Below, in pieces: positions 42,831 through 52,136 of a DNA stretch of 64,000 bases. The number at the start of each line of letters is the position of its first letter. Position 1 is the stretch's first letter. Made by a program: the position numbers and the translations under genes. The stretch spans positions 1 to 64,000 of the forward strand of contig CALWZL010000003.1 in NCBI GenBank assembly GCA_944385995.1, in the 5' to 3' direction. The stretch comes from an uncultured Faecalibacterium sp. Lineage in GTDB: Bacteria > Bacillota > Clostridia > Oscillospirales > Ruminococcaceae. A model generated the notes under the pieces. The model saw only the letters and a program-made list of their open reading frames with translations. It searched no databases and had not been told where the DNA came from.

Positions 42831-43625
42831 TCAGCCGTTGGCCGGCAGGGTATAGCTTTCCAGCAGGGTGGCCAGCTGGGTATAATCCACCGACAAGGTA
42901 TAGGCGATATTCTGCCCCTCAAAGGCGCCCGCCGGGAAGTCCACTTCCAGATGATCCGGGAAGAGGATCACCCGTTCGGGATCGATGGCGGCAGCCAGCC
43001 GCTCCTGCACCGTCGGGTCGCTGCCGGCCGAAGCGGCGATGGCCTGGCGGATTGCAGCTTCCGACTGGGGCAGGAGGGACCACAGTTCCAGCCGCTGGCC
43101 CGTTTCCCGGTCAAAAATCGCACTGTACCGGAACTGCTCGCCCTGGGCCGGGTCGGCGGCCTGGTCGACGGTGACGGTAAAACAGATCGCCTGGTCGCTG
43201 GAAGCGGTGGAGGCAACAGACTGGGTCACCCGCCCCGCCTCAAACTGTTCCTTCCCCTGCTCCTGATAGCGGCTATATGCCGTTTCGAGCAGGGCGGTCA
43301 GATCGTACCGCTTCCCCACTCCCTGGTACCACGCCGAGACCGCAGCCTGCACCTCCTCGCTGAGGGCGCTGTAGCCCTCGTCGCCTTCCGGGCCGGCCAC
43401 GTCGTCTTCCAGAAAAAGGGTGGTCCCGTCCGACAGCTCATACACCGACCAGGATTCCCGCACTCCATTTTGATAGCCACGCCAGCGGTCCACCGTCTCG
43501 CCGTCCGAGAAGGTGACCACATCCTCCTGCTCCAGCTCCCAAATCTCCTCCTGCACCGTTGAACGCTGACAGCCTGTCAGCAGCACAAGCCCGCACAGGG
43601 CAAGAGATACCATTCGTTGTTTCAT
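42831..43625 (-). CDS. Lipoprotein with DUF3298/RsiV-like C-terminal domain
   Basis: 264 aa. The signal peptide has a lipobox (LVLLTGC, about 14-20). The second half has the pattern of DUF3298/DUF4163 proteins: FDRETGQRLELWSLLP, IRQAIA, FPDHLEVDFPAG and YTLSVDYTQLATLL. Anti-sigma RsiV uses this fold to bind lysozyme, but no sigma-factor gene is adjacent, so that role is not implied. The start at 43625 has AAGGAG upstream. Divergent from the next gene. Confidence 0.65.
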   Translation of the reverse strand: MKQRMVSLALCGLVLLTGCQRSTVQEEIWELEQEDVVTFSDGETVDRWRGYQNGVRESWSVYELSDGTTLFLEDDVAGPEGDEGYSALSEEVQAAVSAWYQGVGKRYDLTALLETAYSRYQEQGKEQFEAGRVTQSVASTASSDQAICFTVTVDQAADPAQGEQFRYSAIFDRETGQRLELWSLLPQSEAAIRQAIAASAGSDPTVQERLAAAIDPERVILFPDHLEVDFPAGAFEGQNIAYTLSVDYTQLATLLESYTLPANG

Positions 43626-43689
43626 GGGGAGCGCTCCTTCTGTTCGTTTGGGTGGCAAAAGGCTTCTTCCTTTTGCTGCGGACGGGTTT

Positions 43690-43718
43690 ATTTTACCATA
43701 TCTTTCCCCTACAGACAA
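43690..43718 (-). promoter_or_regulatory. Promoter of the DUF3298-like lipoprotein gene
   Basis: TTGTCT (43713-43718), 17 nt with TGG before TAAAAT (43690-43695), minus strand. Confidence 0.65.
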
Positions 43719-43839
43719 GTGAATGTTGGCAATTTGTACAGAATCGTCACGTTCTTACGTCTTTTGCATGCCAAATGTTCCGCTTGCGCCGACCATTCCC
43801 GCTGATCTTTTACCTGTATTGCAAAAGGAGGCCGTCTCT

Positions 43840-44679
43840 ATGAGCCCATCCAAATCCAACCCCCGCCGCCCCGCCAGACTGGCCGTCCGCGTGGGAATCA
43901 TCCTGCTGGTCATCGCTGCGGCGGCCCTGCTGGCCTTTTATCTGGTGGTCCGCAGCCGCGCCAGCGCCCTCTCGGCGGGCGCCGCCTTTTCCTTTGACTA
44001 TCAGGTCACTTCCACAGCCCAGGAGCCTTCCCTCGCCTATTCCACTCTGGAGGCTCTGGACGGGCTCAGCGGCACCCTCTCGGGCCAGAGCAGCGGCAGC
44101 GACCTCCATCTCACCTGGTACGCCGCCGGTCAGGAAACACCTTTCACCGACCTCTATGTCCAGGACGGAAAGGTCCTGCTGAACATCCGCCAGATGTACC
44201 GCACCTTTTTGTCCGGCCTCACCGCCAAGTACCCGCTGGCCGGCCTGATCCCCGACTGGACCCTGGGCGACTATATCACCCAGGACCAACTGGCCGCCCT
44301 GACGGGCACCCAGCCCGCCGTCTCCGAGATGGAACACTACGCGGTCAGCGCCTTTTCACCGTCCGACTTGCAGCGGGTCCACCCTGAGAACGGCCTGGAA
44401 GGCTACCTCTATTTCACCCCCAAACAGACTCAGGGCGACGCCGTCGTGACCATCGGCTTTCCCCTTCAGAGTCTCTGGACCGAATTTTTCCGCTGTCAGA
44501 TTCTGGTGGACCTCCCCACCCAGGGCCTTCACTTTGAGATGAACGGCAAGGTCCTGCCCGGCGAATATGAGATCCAGATGCCCGACTCGGTCATGAAAGA
44601 CGAGGACATCGCCGCTTTGTCCGACATCATCCAGGCTGTCCGCTCCCTTGCGGCTCTGGTGGCCCAAATGGTGGGATAA
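43840..44679 (+). CDS. Membrane-anchored extracellular protein, unknown function
   Basis: 279 aa. A basic N-terminus (KSNPRRPARLAVR) precedes one membrane helix (about 16-38). The rest is outside and beta-rich, with no catalytic motif recognised (FDYQVTSTAQEPSLAYSTLE; YLYFTPKQTQGDAVVTIGFP). AAAAGGAGG precedes the ATG. No close link to neighbours except divergence from the lipoprotein gene. A structural search would be the best route to a function. Confidence 0.6.
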   Translation: MSPSKSNPRRPARLAVRVGIILLVIAAAALLAFYLVVRSRASALSAGAAFSFDYQVTSTAQEPSLAYSTLEALDGLSGTLSGQSSGSDLHLTWYAAGQETPFTDLYVQDGKVLLNIRQMYRTFLSGLTAKYPLAGLIPDWTLGDYITQDQLAALTGTQPAVSEMEHYAVSAFSPSDLQRVHPENGLEGYLYFTPKQTQGDAVVTIGFPLQSLWTEFFRCQILVDLPTQGLHFEMNGKVLPGEYEIQMPDSVMKDEDIAALSDIIQAVRSLAALVAQMVG

Positions 44680-44702
44680 CATTCCCTTCACATCCAGATG
44701 AA

Positions 44703-44739
44703 AACGCCCCGCAGTGACCAAAAGCCGCTGCGGGGCGTT
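44703..44739. terminator. Bidirectional terminator
   Basis: AACGCCCCGCAG (44703-44714) pairs with CTGCGGGGCGTT (44728-44739) over 12 bp, between two convergent genes. The minus-strand side has a short T-run. Confidence 0.75.
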
Positions 44740-44768
44740 CTCTATCTCAAACAGGAGGATGGGATATA

Positions 44769-46889
44769 TCAGTCTTTTTTGACGGCAACCAGGACGCGGA
44801 TCTTATTGCCCGCCGCACAGCCCAGATTGTCATACCAGCCGATCAGGTAGTAATCCTGCGGATTCACCTGGGAAAGACTGGTGGTGAAGTACTGGCCCTT
44901 GTACCACAGATAGACCTGCATATTGTCGGCCGTCTCATAGCGGGTCGTACCGCTCATCACCGACGCCGCGCCCACCTGGTCGATCATGGCAGGCATCAGC
45001 TGAATCATGGATTTCACGGTGCCCGAGGGGCTCTTACTGACGGCAATGCCGCCGGCCACCACCGGATATTTGACCGAAGTTTGGAGGGTGGTATTCTGGC
45101 CGTCGATGAAGCAGACATAATTGGCGCCGCTGCCCAGATAGCCCAAAATATTGCTCAGCACGCCGCTGGTGTTCTTGGAGGCCAGCTGGAGGGCGTAGGC
45201 AGCCACCTTGCCGGTGCTGCTGGTGAGGCTCTCCCACAGGGTGCTTGCAATGCTGCCATCGATGATTCCATACAGAATATCGCTGGTGCTGGGCAGGACG
45301 ATATCTGCCACATCGGCCGCCACATTGCCGGAACTGGTCGCCCCGGCGGCTGCACTGGCAGCGCCGGCCACCACCGTACTGGGACGGCCGGTGGCATCGT
45401 CCAGAGAGCTCCCCACCGTATTGGCCAGGTTGCGCACGTCGTCCAAAACGCCGTAGGTCCACAGGTCGCCGGTGGCATTGTTCAGAATCAGCCGGTCAAT
45501 CTGACCCTGGTCGTTGGTGGTGTAATACCGGACATCCTTGTCGTTCAGTGTGACCCCCGATAGTCGGCTGGGGCTGATCGCCCCAGCTACACCCTCCGCC
45601 GTTGTATCCAGAATCTCAACGCCGTCTGCCAGGGCCACACCCGAAAGGGCGGTGCCATTCTCGTTGAAGGTGCCGCTGGTGGATTTGGCGTCCAGGGAGC
45701 GGACGTTTTCCCCGTTTTCATCCACCGTGATTTCCACCAGCATGCCCGCCGGGAAATTCAGGCTTTTGTCCACGTTCACCGTCCGCACCACGCCGTCGGT
45801 ACAGGCCACGGCCACACTTTGGAGCACGTCGGCGCCGTTGCCCTCGATCAGGCTGCGGGCCGAATTCTGCACCACGCCATAAAAGACCTGGTCAGCCTGG
45901 GCGCCGGTCAGAACCTGCACCACCTGGTGATCCATGCCCAGCAGCAGGGTCACCACCTGACCCACGCCGCCGCCATTGAGGGAGGAGAGGACCGAGGCGG
46001 CCGACGCAGAACCGATGGTGTATTCGGTGCCGGCCACCGTCACCGAAGTGGGAGCACTGGCCGAGGGGGCCACCGCCGTGATCCGGCCCGCTGCCTTCCA
46101 GGAGTAGATCCAGACCGTCCGGGCGTTGGCGCTGTAGTAGTAGACATCGTACTGGTTCAGCTCTGCCGAAGTGGTGGCGGTGTCATTGCGATAGACAACG
46201 GCAGGCACAAAGGGCAGCTGAGTCCCCTGCCCCGCCACAAAGGGGCCTTCCAGGCTGCCCAGCAGGACCGACGACACCGAAACCTGTCCGTCGGTGACGG
46301 TGAAGCCCAGGGTGGAGCCATAGACTTCCCCGCTGCCATTCTTGGCGGTGAGGGCATTGTAGAGAAGGACGGCGCCGTCCTCCAGGTTCATCACCTGGCC
46401 GGGCGCACAGTTCAGGTCGGTCCGCAGGCCCAGTTCGTTGGCCTTGTTCAGCTGGGCCGTGGGGAAGGTGCCGCTCAGGGTGGTCACATCATAGCCCAGC
46501 AGATTCAGTGCAGCGGCACAGACTTCCTCCAGGGTCACCTGGTTGTCGGGGCGGAAGCTGCCATCGGTATAGCCGCTCATCCAGCCCTGCTGGACCGCAA
46601 TGCGGATATAGGGGGCCAGGGGGGCATCGCTGCCCACATCGGTAAACAGGGTACCTGCCGCGCCCTGGGATGCAGCGCTCTCCCGGTAGGCGGAGAAGGC
46701 CACCAGCATCCGGGCCAGCTGGCCCCGGGTCAGGGCGGCGTTGAGGCCGGCGGTCTGCTCGGAGGTCAGGCCCCCCAGCATCACCGCGGTCTGAACCGCC
46801 GTATTGGCACTGGTGGCCGAAGCAGGCACCACCCACATGCCGCAGGCGATGCAGACGGCCAGCAAAAGCGCAAGAAACCGTTTTTTCAT
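44769..46889 (-). CDS. SLH-domain surface protein
   Basis: 706 aa with a signal peptide (MKKRFLALLLAVCIACGM, cut near ASA). S-layer-homology repeats follow at about 35-150: ALTRGQLARMLVAFSAY, FTDVGSDAPLAPYIRIAVQQG and MSGYTDGSFRPDNQVTLEE. They should bind it to wall polysaccharide. The remaining 550 residues form Ser/Thr/Ala-rich repeats of beta character without recognised catalytic motifs. The gene follows the MacB-like permease by 19 nt on the same strand, so it is probably the fourth gene of the efflux operon, which is unusual. Confidence 0.85.
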   Translation of the reverse strand: MKKRFLALLLAVCIACGMWVVPASATSANTAVQTAVMLGGLTSEQTAGLNAALTRGQLARMLVAFSAYRESAASQGAAGTLFTDVGSDAPLAPYIRIAVQQGWMSGYTDGSFRPDNQVTLEEVCAAALNLLGYDVTTLSGTFPTAQLNKANELGLRTDLNCAPGQVMNLEDGAVLLYNALTAKNGSGEVYGSTLGFTVTDGQVSVSSVLLGSLEGPFVAGQGTQLPFVPAVVYRNDTATTSAELNQYDVYYYSANARTVWIYSWKAAGRITAVAPSASAPTSVTVAGTEYTIGSASAASVLSSLNGGGVGQVVTLLLGMDHQVVQVLTGAQADQVFYGVVQNSARSLIEGNGADVLQSVAVACTDGVVRTVNVDKSLNFPAGMLVEITVDENGENVRSLDAKSTSGTFNENGTALSGVALADGVEILDTTAEGVAGAISPSRLSGVTLNDKDVRYYTTNDQGQIDRLILNNATGDLWTYGVLDDVRNLANTVGSSLDDATGRPSTVVAGAASAAAGATSSGNVAADVADIVLPSTSDILYGIIDGSIASTLWESLTSSTGKVAAYALQLASKNTSGVLSNILGYLGSGANYVCFIDGQNTTLQTSVKYPVVAGGIAVSKSPSGTVKSMIQLMPAMIDQVGAASVMSGTTRYETADNMQVYLWYKGQYFTTSLSQVNPQDYYLIGWYDNLGCAAGNKIRVLVAVKKD

Positions 46890-46908
46890 CTCGTTTGATC
46901 CTCCCTCT

Positions 46909-48102
46909 TTAATCATAGCGCAGGGCTTCGATGGGATTCAGCCGGGCCGCACGCTTGGCCGGCAGATAGCCGAACAGCACGCCGATGCCCACCGAAATCC
47001 CAAAGGCAACCATCACCGACCCCATCGAAGGCTGGATGGTCATCCCCGCACTGGTCATGGTCAGCACCTGGTTGACGCCCGCCGAAATCAGATAGCCCAG
47101 CAGGATGCCCACGACGCCGCCCAGGGCCGAAGTGGTGGCCGCCTCGGTGACGAACAGGGCCAGGATGGAGCGCTCTTTGGCGCCCAAAGCCTTGCGGATG
47201 CCGATTTCCCGGGTGCGCTCTGCCACCGACACCATCATGATGTTCATAATGCCGATGCCGCCCACCAGCAGCGAGATGGCTGCAATGGCCGTCAGGACCA
47301 TCACCACCATGTTGATCATCGAGCTCAGGGTGGCCAGCATCTCGCTCAGGCTGGTGACATAGAAACTGTCATCCGAGCCGAGGAGTTTTTTCAGGCCGGC
47401 TTCCAGAACGGCCTTGCCTTCGGAAACCTGGGTCTCGCTGACGGTGGTGACGCCGTAGGTGGCCACCACGCTGTTCCGGTTGAGCCGCAGGGCGGTGGTG
47501 TAGGGCACATAGACCGAGTCGTCGCCGCTGCCCTCCTGCAAGGTGGGGTCCTCGACCTCGGATTTCAGAACACCCACGATGGTGAACTGGTCGTCCCCCA
47601 CCTTGATGGTCTGGCCGATAGCGTTGCCGCCGTAGGCCACCCGGTCCAGATAGGAGCCCACCACGCAGACCTTTTTATTGTCAACGCAGTCCACATACTG
47701 GAGCAGCCGGCCCTTGGCAATGGTGGAACCGGTCATCCCGAAATAAACTTCGCTGATGCCCGAGACGCTGGTCCGGCTGTAGGTCTTGGTGCCCACCTTG
47801 ACGGTGCCGGTCATGCTGACGATGGGCGAAATGCCCGCGTACAGGTCGGGGCGGCCCTCCACAATGGCGTAGACATCATCCACGTCCACGGTGCGGGCGC
47901 CGCGGCCCATGACATTGACTTGCAGCAGGTTCATGCCCATGGAGGAGACGCTCTCCCGCATGCTCAGGGTTAGGCCATTGCCCAAGCCCACAATCACCAT
48001 GACGGCCATCACGCCGATGATGATGCCCAGCATGGTCAGAAAGGTGCGGAATTTATTGCTCCAAATGTTTTTCAGAGCCTGACGGAAGGTCTCATAAATC
48101 AT
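46909..48102 (-). CDS. MacB-like ABC transporter permease (YknZ type)
   Basis: 397 aa. The first helix (about 20-42) contains FLTMLGIIIGVMAVMV. A large extracellular MacB core domain follows (about 45-265), then three C-terminal helices with the FtsX signature EIGIRKALGAKERSI. ATGA-type overlap with the ATPase gene. With the adaptor and ATPase it forms a YknXYZ/MacAB-like exporter; Gram-positive members protect against toxic peptides. Confidence 0.93.
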   Translation of the reverse strand: MIYETFRQALKNIWSNKFRTFLTMLGIIIGVMAVMVIVGLGNGLTLSMRESVSSMGMNLLQVNVMGRGARTVDVDDVYAIVEGRPDLYAGISPIVSMTGTVKVGTKTYSRTSVSGISEVYFGMTGSTIAKGRLLQYVDCVDNKKVCVVGSYLDRVAYGGNAIGQTIKVGDDQFTIVGVLKSEVEDPTLQEGSGDDSVYVPYTTALRLNRNSVVATYGVTTVSETQVSEGKAVLEAGLKKLLGSDDSFYVTSLSEMLATLSSMINMVVMVLTAIAAISLLVGGIGIMNIMMVSVAERTREIGIRKALGAKERSILALFVTEAATTSALGGVVGILLGYLISAGVNQVLTMTSAGMTIQPSMGSVMVAFGISVGIGVLFGYLPAKRAARLNPIEALRYD

Positions 48103-48860
48103 ACGCTGCCCTCCTGTTCCGTGTCTTTCTCTTCCTCCGGGGGCAGGTAGTTGGGCTGGACCACCGCTTCCGGCGCATGGGAATCGCCGTCGTAGACGAT
48201 GCGCCCGTCCTCCAGCCGGATGATCCGCTCCGCCTGCACCGCGATGGAGTTGTCGTGGGTAATCAGGACCACGGTATTCCCCTGCTTGTGCAGTTTCTGG
48301 AGAATCCCCAGCACTTCCCGGCCGGTATGGCTGTCCAGGGCGCCTGTGGGCTCGTCGGCCAGAATCACCGCCGGATGTCCCACCAGGGCCCGGGCGATGG
48401 AGGCCCGCTGCTGCTGGCCGCCCGAGAGCTGGCTGGGCTTGTTGTCCAGTTTGTTGCCAAGTCCCACCTGTTCCAGGGCTTCCTTGGCCCGCTGCCGCTG
48501 TTCACTGCGGGACAGGCCGGCATAAACCAGGGGAAGCTCGACGTTTTCCAACAGGCTGAGCTTGGGGAGCAGATTGTATTGCTGGAAGATGAAGCCCAGC
48601 AGTTCATTGCGAATCTCGGCCAGCTCGTTCTTGTCCATGCTGCCCACATCCCGGCCGTTCAGCCGGTAGGTGCCGGCCGTCGGCACATCCAGGCAGCCAA
48701 TGATGTTCATGCAGGTGGATTTGCCCGAGCCGGACTGGCCCACAATGGCCACAAACTCCCCTTTGTTGATCTTCATCGAGATATGGTCGGCGGCTTTCAC
48801 CACCGTATCGCCCATCTGGTAATACTTGCAGACCGAGTCAAACTCAATCAGCGCGCTCAT
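48099..48860 (-). CDS. MacB-like ABC transporter ATPase (YknY type)
   Basis: 253 aa. Walker [10 protein letters not shown] (about 41-49), signature [15 protein letters not shown], Walker [13 protein letters not shown], and His in LITHDNS. The C-terminal tail beyond about 225 is acidic and variable. Overlaps both neighbours by 4 nt. Confidence 0.93.
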   Translation of the reverse strand: MSALIEFDSVCKYYQMGDTVVKAADHISMKINKGEFVAIVGQSGSGKSTCMNIIGCLDVPTAGTYRLNGRDVGSMDKNELAEIRNELLGFIFQQYNLLPKLSLLENVELPLVYAGLSRSEQRQRAKEALEQVGLGNKLDNKPSQLSGGQQQRASIARALVGHPAVILADEPTGALDSHTGREVLGILQKLHKQGNTVVLITHDNSIAVQAERIIRLEDGRIVYDGDSHAPEAVVQPNYLPPEEEKDTEQEGSV

Positions 48861-50533
48861 ACCGGACCACCTCCCGGTCCGGCCACCATGATCGCCATCC
48901 CGTCGCTGCCGCCTGCGGCCATGGCCGAAGCGTCATAGGCCACCGTATCCTCTGCCTGCAGGCCGCTGGTCACCTGGATGTAGTCGTTGTCGCTGACACC
49001 CGTCTCGACCTTGACGTAGACGTAGCCGTCGGGGGCGGTCATCTCCTCCGCTGCGTTGGCGGCACTGGGAGAATCGGCGGTGACCAGAACATAGTTGCCC
49101 CGGACCACCGCGGCGTTCGGGATGGATAGGGCGTTCTCCACGCTGGCCACCACGATTTCGGCCGTGGCGTTCATGCCGGGCAGAAGCTCCCCAAAGTTGT
49201 CGATGCGGATGGTGACCGGATAGGTGGTGGTGCCGGCGGTGGTGGTGCCGGCCGAGGAGACGTTGGTCACCACGCCGTCAAACTTCTTGTTCTGGACGGC
49301 GTCGGCGGTGATCGAGACCTCCTGACCCTCCTGGATCGAGAGGATCTGGAGCTCATCCACATTGAGGGTCAGTTCCAGGTAGCTCAGGTCGTGGATGATG
49401 CACATGGGGCTGGTGGTGGTGGAGCTGTCGCTGCCCACCGTCTCGCCGGCCTGGATGTTCTTCTGGATGATGGTGCCGCTGATGGGGGCGGTGATGGTGT
49501 AGTTGTCCATCGTATTCTGGGCGTCCTCCAGAGAGAGCTCGGCGCTGCGGAGATTGTCCGAAGCGGTTTCAACCTGGCGGGTCAGGCTGTCACTGGTGAG
49601 CTGGAGAATGGCTGTACCGCTGCCCACCGTGGTATTTTCCTGGACGCAGAGGGCCGCCACCGTGCCGGAAGCCGAGGCGGTGAGGGTCTGCTCTTTCTGG
49701 TAAGTAAACCGCGCCGAGCCCAGCGCCCCGACGCCATTCACCGAGGCGGTGGCGGCCTGGGCAGAAGTCAGGCTGCCGTTGTTGGGCACGGCAATGACCA
49801 CCGACCGAACCAACAGGTTGCCGCTGCTGAGGGTGTCCGAGCCGGACACCGAGCGGACCGTACCGGATACCGTCTCATAGGTGCCGTCCAGTGTCACCTG
49901 GGCACTCTGGCCGGCGCTGAATCCGGCAGCGTCGGCCGCCGGGAAATTCAGAGTCAGCAGAACGGTGGCGTCGTCACGGATGACCGCCACCTCCTGCCCG
50001 GCCGAAACGGCATCGCCGGGGGCGGCCTTGATGGACACCACCGTGCCGCCGATGTCGGTGCGGACATACTGGGCATTGACCGCATCCTCATAGTTGCGCT
50101 GGGCCTGATTCAGGGACAGCTGGGCCCGCTCCACGCTGTTGGCCGCATCCGAGCTGTCGATGGTATAGAGGACATCTCCCGCCTGAACCACGTCCCCTTC
50201 CTCAAAGTTGGATGTCAGCACCTTCCCGCGCACCAGGGCCTTGACCTCATAGGTGTTGGCCGCCGTGATGGTGCCCGAATCGCTGAATACATTGGTGATG
50301 CTCCGCATCTCGGGCGCTGTTTCGATGTAGGAAACACTGGCCGCGGTTTTGCTGGCCTTGTTCCTGGGAATCAAAATCGCACCCGCCACCACGACCACAC
50401 AGCCGGCGGCGACGATTTTCTTCCAGTTCCGCTTCCAAAATCCGCCCTTTTTGCCCGCCGCACCGGCAGATGCCGGGCTCATCGAAGCGCTCTGGGTGTC
50501 CTTGTCCTCCTGTTGCTTTTTCTTTTTGAACAC
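48857..50533 (-). CDS. Efflux adaptor (MacA/HlyD/YknX-like periplasmic-type protein)
   Basis: 558 aa. One membrane helix (about 37-57) follows a basic KKK-rich N-terminus. Lipoyl/barrel-sandwich halves (GKVLTSNFEEGDVVQAGDVL; ITAPISGTIIQKNIQAGETV) flank a coiled hairpin (ANSVERAQLSLNQAQRNYED). Then come beta-barrel and membrane-proximal domains. The GTG start at 50533 has GGAGGGG 8 nt upstream; the longer frame has no such site. First gene of the operon, downstream of four 11-bp direct repeats. It contains a duplicated lipoyl-type segment near 185-215. Confidence 0.9.
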   Translation of the reverse strand: MFKKKKQQEDKDTQSASMSPASAGAAGKKGGFWKRNWKKIVAAGCVVVVAGAILIPRNKASKTAASVSYIETAPEMRSITNVFSDSGTITAANTYEVKALVRGKVLTSNFEEGDVVQAGDVLYTIDSSDAANSVERAQLSLNQAQRNYEDAVNAQYVRTDIGGTVVSIKAAPGDAVSAGQEVAVIRDDATVLLTLNFPAADAAGFSAGQSAQVTLDGTYETVSGTVRSVSGSDTLSSGNLLVRSVVIAVPNNGSLTSAQAATASVNGVGALGSARFTYQKEQTLTASASGTVAALCVQENTTVGSGTAILQLTSDSLTRQVETASDNLRSAELSLEDAQNTMDNYTITAPISGTIIQKNIQAGETVGSDSSTTTSPMCIIHDLSYLELTLNVDELQILSIQEGQEVSITADAVQNKKFDGVVTNVSSAGTTTAGTTTYPVTIRIDNFGELLPGMNATAEIVVASVENALSIPNAAVVRGNYVLVTADSPSAANAAEEMTAPDGYVYVKVETGVSDNDYIQVTSGLQAEDTVAYDASAMAAGGSDGMAIMVAGPGGGPV

Positions 50534-50573
50534 GGTATTACCCCTCCTTTTGATTGTACCAACAGCATACCAT

Positions 50574-50617
50574 GCCAATCTTGAATCAATCTTAATTCAT
50601 CCTTGAGTTTACCTTGA
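50574..50617 (-). promoter_or_regulatory. Four tandem 11-bp direct repeats upstream of the efflux operon
   Basis: Read on the plus strand: GCCAATCTTGA (50574-50584), ATCAATCTTAA (50585-50595), TTCATCCTTGA (50596-50606), GTTTACCTTGA (50607-50617). The CTTGA core recurs every 11 bp, the spacing bound by OmpR-family response regulators. They lie about 40-85 nt upstream of the adaptor start on its promoter side. Confidence 0.6.
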
Positions 50618-50821
50618 GATTTTGGCAGTTTCTTCCTTGGCAGACGCCGCCGGTGTTGTGATTATACACCCAAAACAAGTTAATTCTGTGAGAAGCCTAC
50701 CATTCTTTTGGGTTTTTCACCTGTTTTTTGTCTTTCAAAAGTTGAACCCGGTTCATTTCACATTTCCCGGGAAAGCATTTGCCGGTTCCGGGCCCTCCCT
50801 GGCATCCTCCCCCGCATGCAA

Positions 50822-50849
50822 AAGGCAGGGAGCTTGCGCCCCCTGCCTT
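50822..50849 (-). terminator. Terminator of the 56-aa membrane protein gene
   Basis: AAGGCAGGG (50822-50830) pairs with CCCTGCCTT (50841-50849); on the minus strand the stem runs into TTTT. Between 50620 and 50820 nothing else is recognised. Confidence 0.65.
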
Positions 50850-50864
50850 GCAGCATTTGATGTT

Positions 50865-51035
50865 TCACCACTTGCCGGTCTTGATGCGGCCCTCCACCAG
50901 GATCAGCAGGAACAGCACCGCTGCCACCAGCACCGCAAGCCATACCGGGCAGAACACCCACACCCAGGACCAGGCAATCAGGTCCAGGCATTTCAGCACA
51001 ATAAAAACCAGCGTCAGTGTCGCAATCATTCCCAT
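50865..51035 (-). CDS. Small two-helix membrane protein
   Basis: 56 aa, nearly all hydrophobic: helices at about 3-20 and 26-47, then a basic end EGRIKTGKW. ATG 51035 is placed 6-8 nt after GGAGGAAG; the upstream ATGs overlap that site. It has its own promoter and terminator, so it is a real independent small gene, but its function is unknown. Confidence 0.6.
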   Translation of the reverse strand: MGMIATLTLVFIVLKCLDLIAWSWVWVFCPVWLAVLVAAVLFLLILVEGRIKTGKW

Positions 51036-51081
51036 ATCGGCTTCCTCCATTCCTTTGCATCCGGCTTGCTTGTTTGATGCT

Positions 51082-51110
51082 ATGATAGCAGATTTTGCTG
51101 CGCGGTGCAA
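51082..51110 (-). promoter_or_regulatory. Promoter of the 56-aa gene
   Basis: TTGCAC (51105-51110), 17 nt with TGC before TATCAT (51082-51087), minus strand. Confidence 0.6.
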
Positions 51111-51119
51111 GGGCGGCCC

Positions 51120-52136
51120 TCACTGTCCCAGTTTGGCCGTCAGGGTTTGATAGAGGGACTCTGTCGAGGCCGGGTCGGGGCCGTTCAGGACAACGGTATG
51201 GCCGTCGACGCTGAGTACAATGCAGTCGTCACAGGAAGCGTAGGTATAGCGGGTGTAATTGCCGTAAGCGTCATTGGCAAAGGAGCCCATCAGCATCCGC
51301 AAATTTCCAAAGCCATAGGTGCGGGTCCCGGCCCCCGGCGCCGCGTCCCCTGTCTGGTAGGAGATGGCGTCGATGGCGTCATAGGACACCGTCAGGTCGG
51401 ACCAGTACCCGGTCTGAACCGTAAAGGAGGTGTCCCCAAAGTTCACTTCCAGGCTGCCTGCAAACAGGGTCCAGCCGACAAAGGCCATCACCGCCACCAG
51501 AATCACCAACCCGATGACTTTTTGCCGGGGGCTGGACGGACTCCGAACGGCGGTACCTGCCTGGAGCTGTTTCCGGTAGTAGAGATAGGAATAGACACAG
51601 GGCACCACGGCCGCCGCCACAATGGCTGCCGTAAACACCACCGCCATTGCCGCCGAGGGCAGCAGAGCCGCTATCATGCAGGCCAGACCTGCCGCCACCC
51701 ACACCTTGCCGCCAAAGCGATGGGTGACGTTCCAGTTTTCTTCATTTTCCAGGGTCCACTTGACTCGGATTCCGATGGTGGCATTCTGGCGGAATTTGGG
51801 CATATAGTTGCCGATCAGCAAGAACAGCAGGCCAAATCCCAGGTTCATTAGAATAAACATGAAATCTGCACCATCATACCCGCGCTGGAGACCTGCCACC
51901 ACCGCTCCCGACAACAGAGAAATTACCGGCAGCAGCCAGAAAACCAGCCCTATTGCTTTTTTGCTCTGACCCTGCCGGTTCCGCTTGTCGGCAAACACCA
52001 GCAGCAGGCACAGCCAATGGGCTGCCAGCAAAATCACCGCCTCCCATGCCATCCGCCAGCCCAGCAGGCCGGGCAGTAATATGACCAGAGACGAGACCGC
52101 CAGGCTGCTTTTATTCTCCGCCAGTATCTTTTTCAT
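51120..52136 (-). CDS. SdpI-family membrane protein with C-terminal extension
   Basis: 338 aa. The N-terminal half has about six helices and the SdpI/YhfL signature GNYMPKFRQNATIGIRVKWT followed by THRFGGKVW. After about residue 235 comes an extra domain with one more helix and a soluble PH-like beta domain (SYDAIDAISYQTGD; YTRYTYASCDDCIVLSV), absent from plain SdpI. In Bacillus, SdpI gives immunity to a secreted killing factor and sequesters the repressor SdpR. GAAAGGAG precedes the ATG, which lies inside the repressor gene (26-nt overlap). Confidence 0.85.
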   Translation of the reverse strand: MKKILAENKSSLAVSSLVILLPGLLGWRMAWEAVILLAAHWLCLLLVFADKRNRQGQSKKAIGLVFWLLPVISLLSGAVVAGLQRGYDGADFMFILMNLGFGLLFLLIGNYMPKFRQNATIGIRVKWTLENEENWNVTHRFGGKVWVAAGLACMIAALLPSAAMAVVFTAAIVAAAVVPCVYSYLYYRKQLQAGTAVRSPSSPRQKVIGLVILVAVMAFVGWTLFAGSLEVNFGDTSFTVQTGYWSDLTVSYDAIDAISYQTGDAAPGAGTRTYGFGNLRMLMGSFANDAYGNYTRYTYASCDDCIVLSVDGHTVVLNGPDPASTESLYQTLTAKLGQ

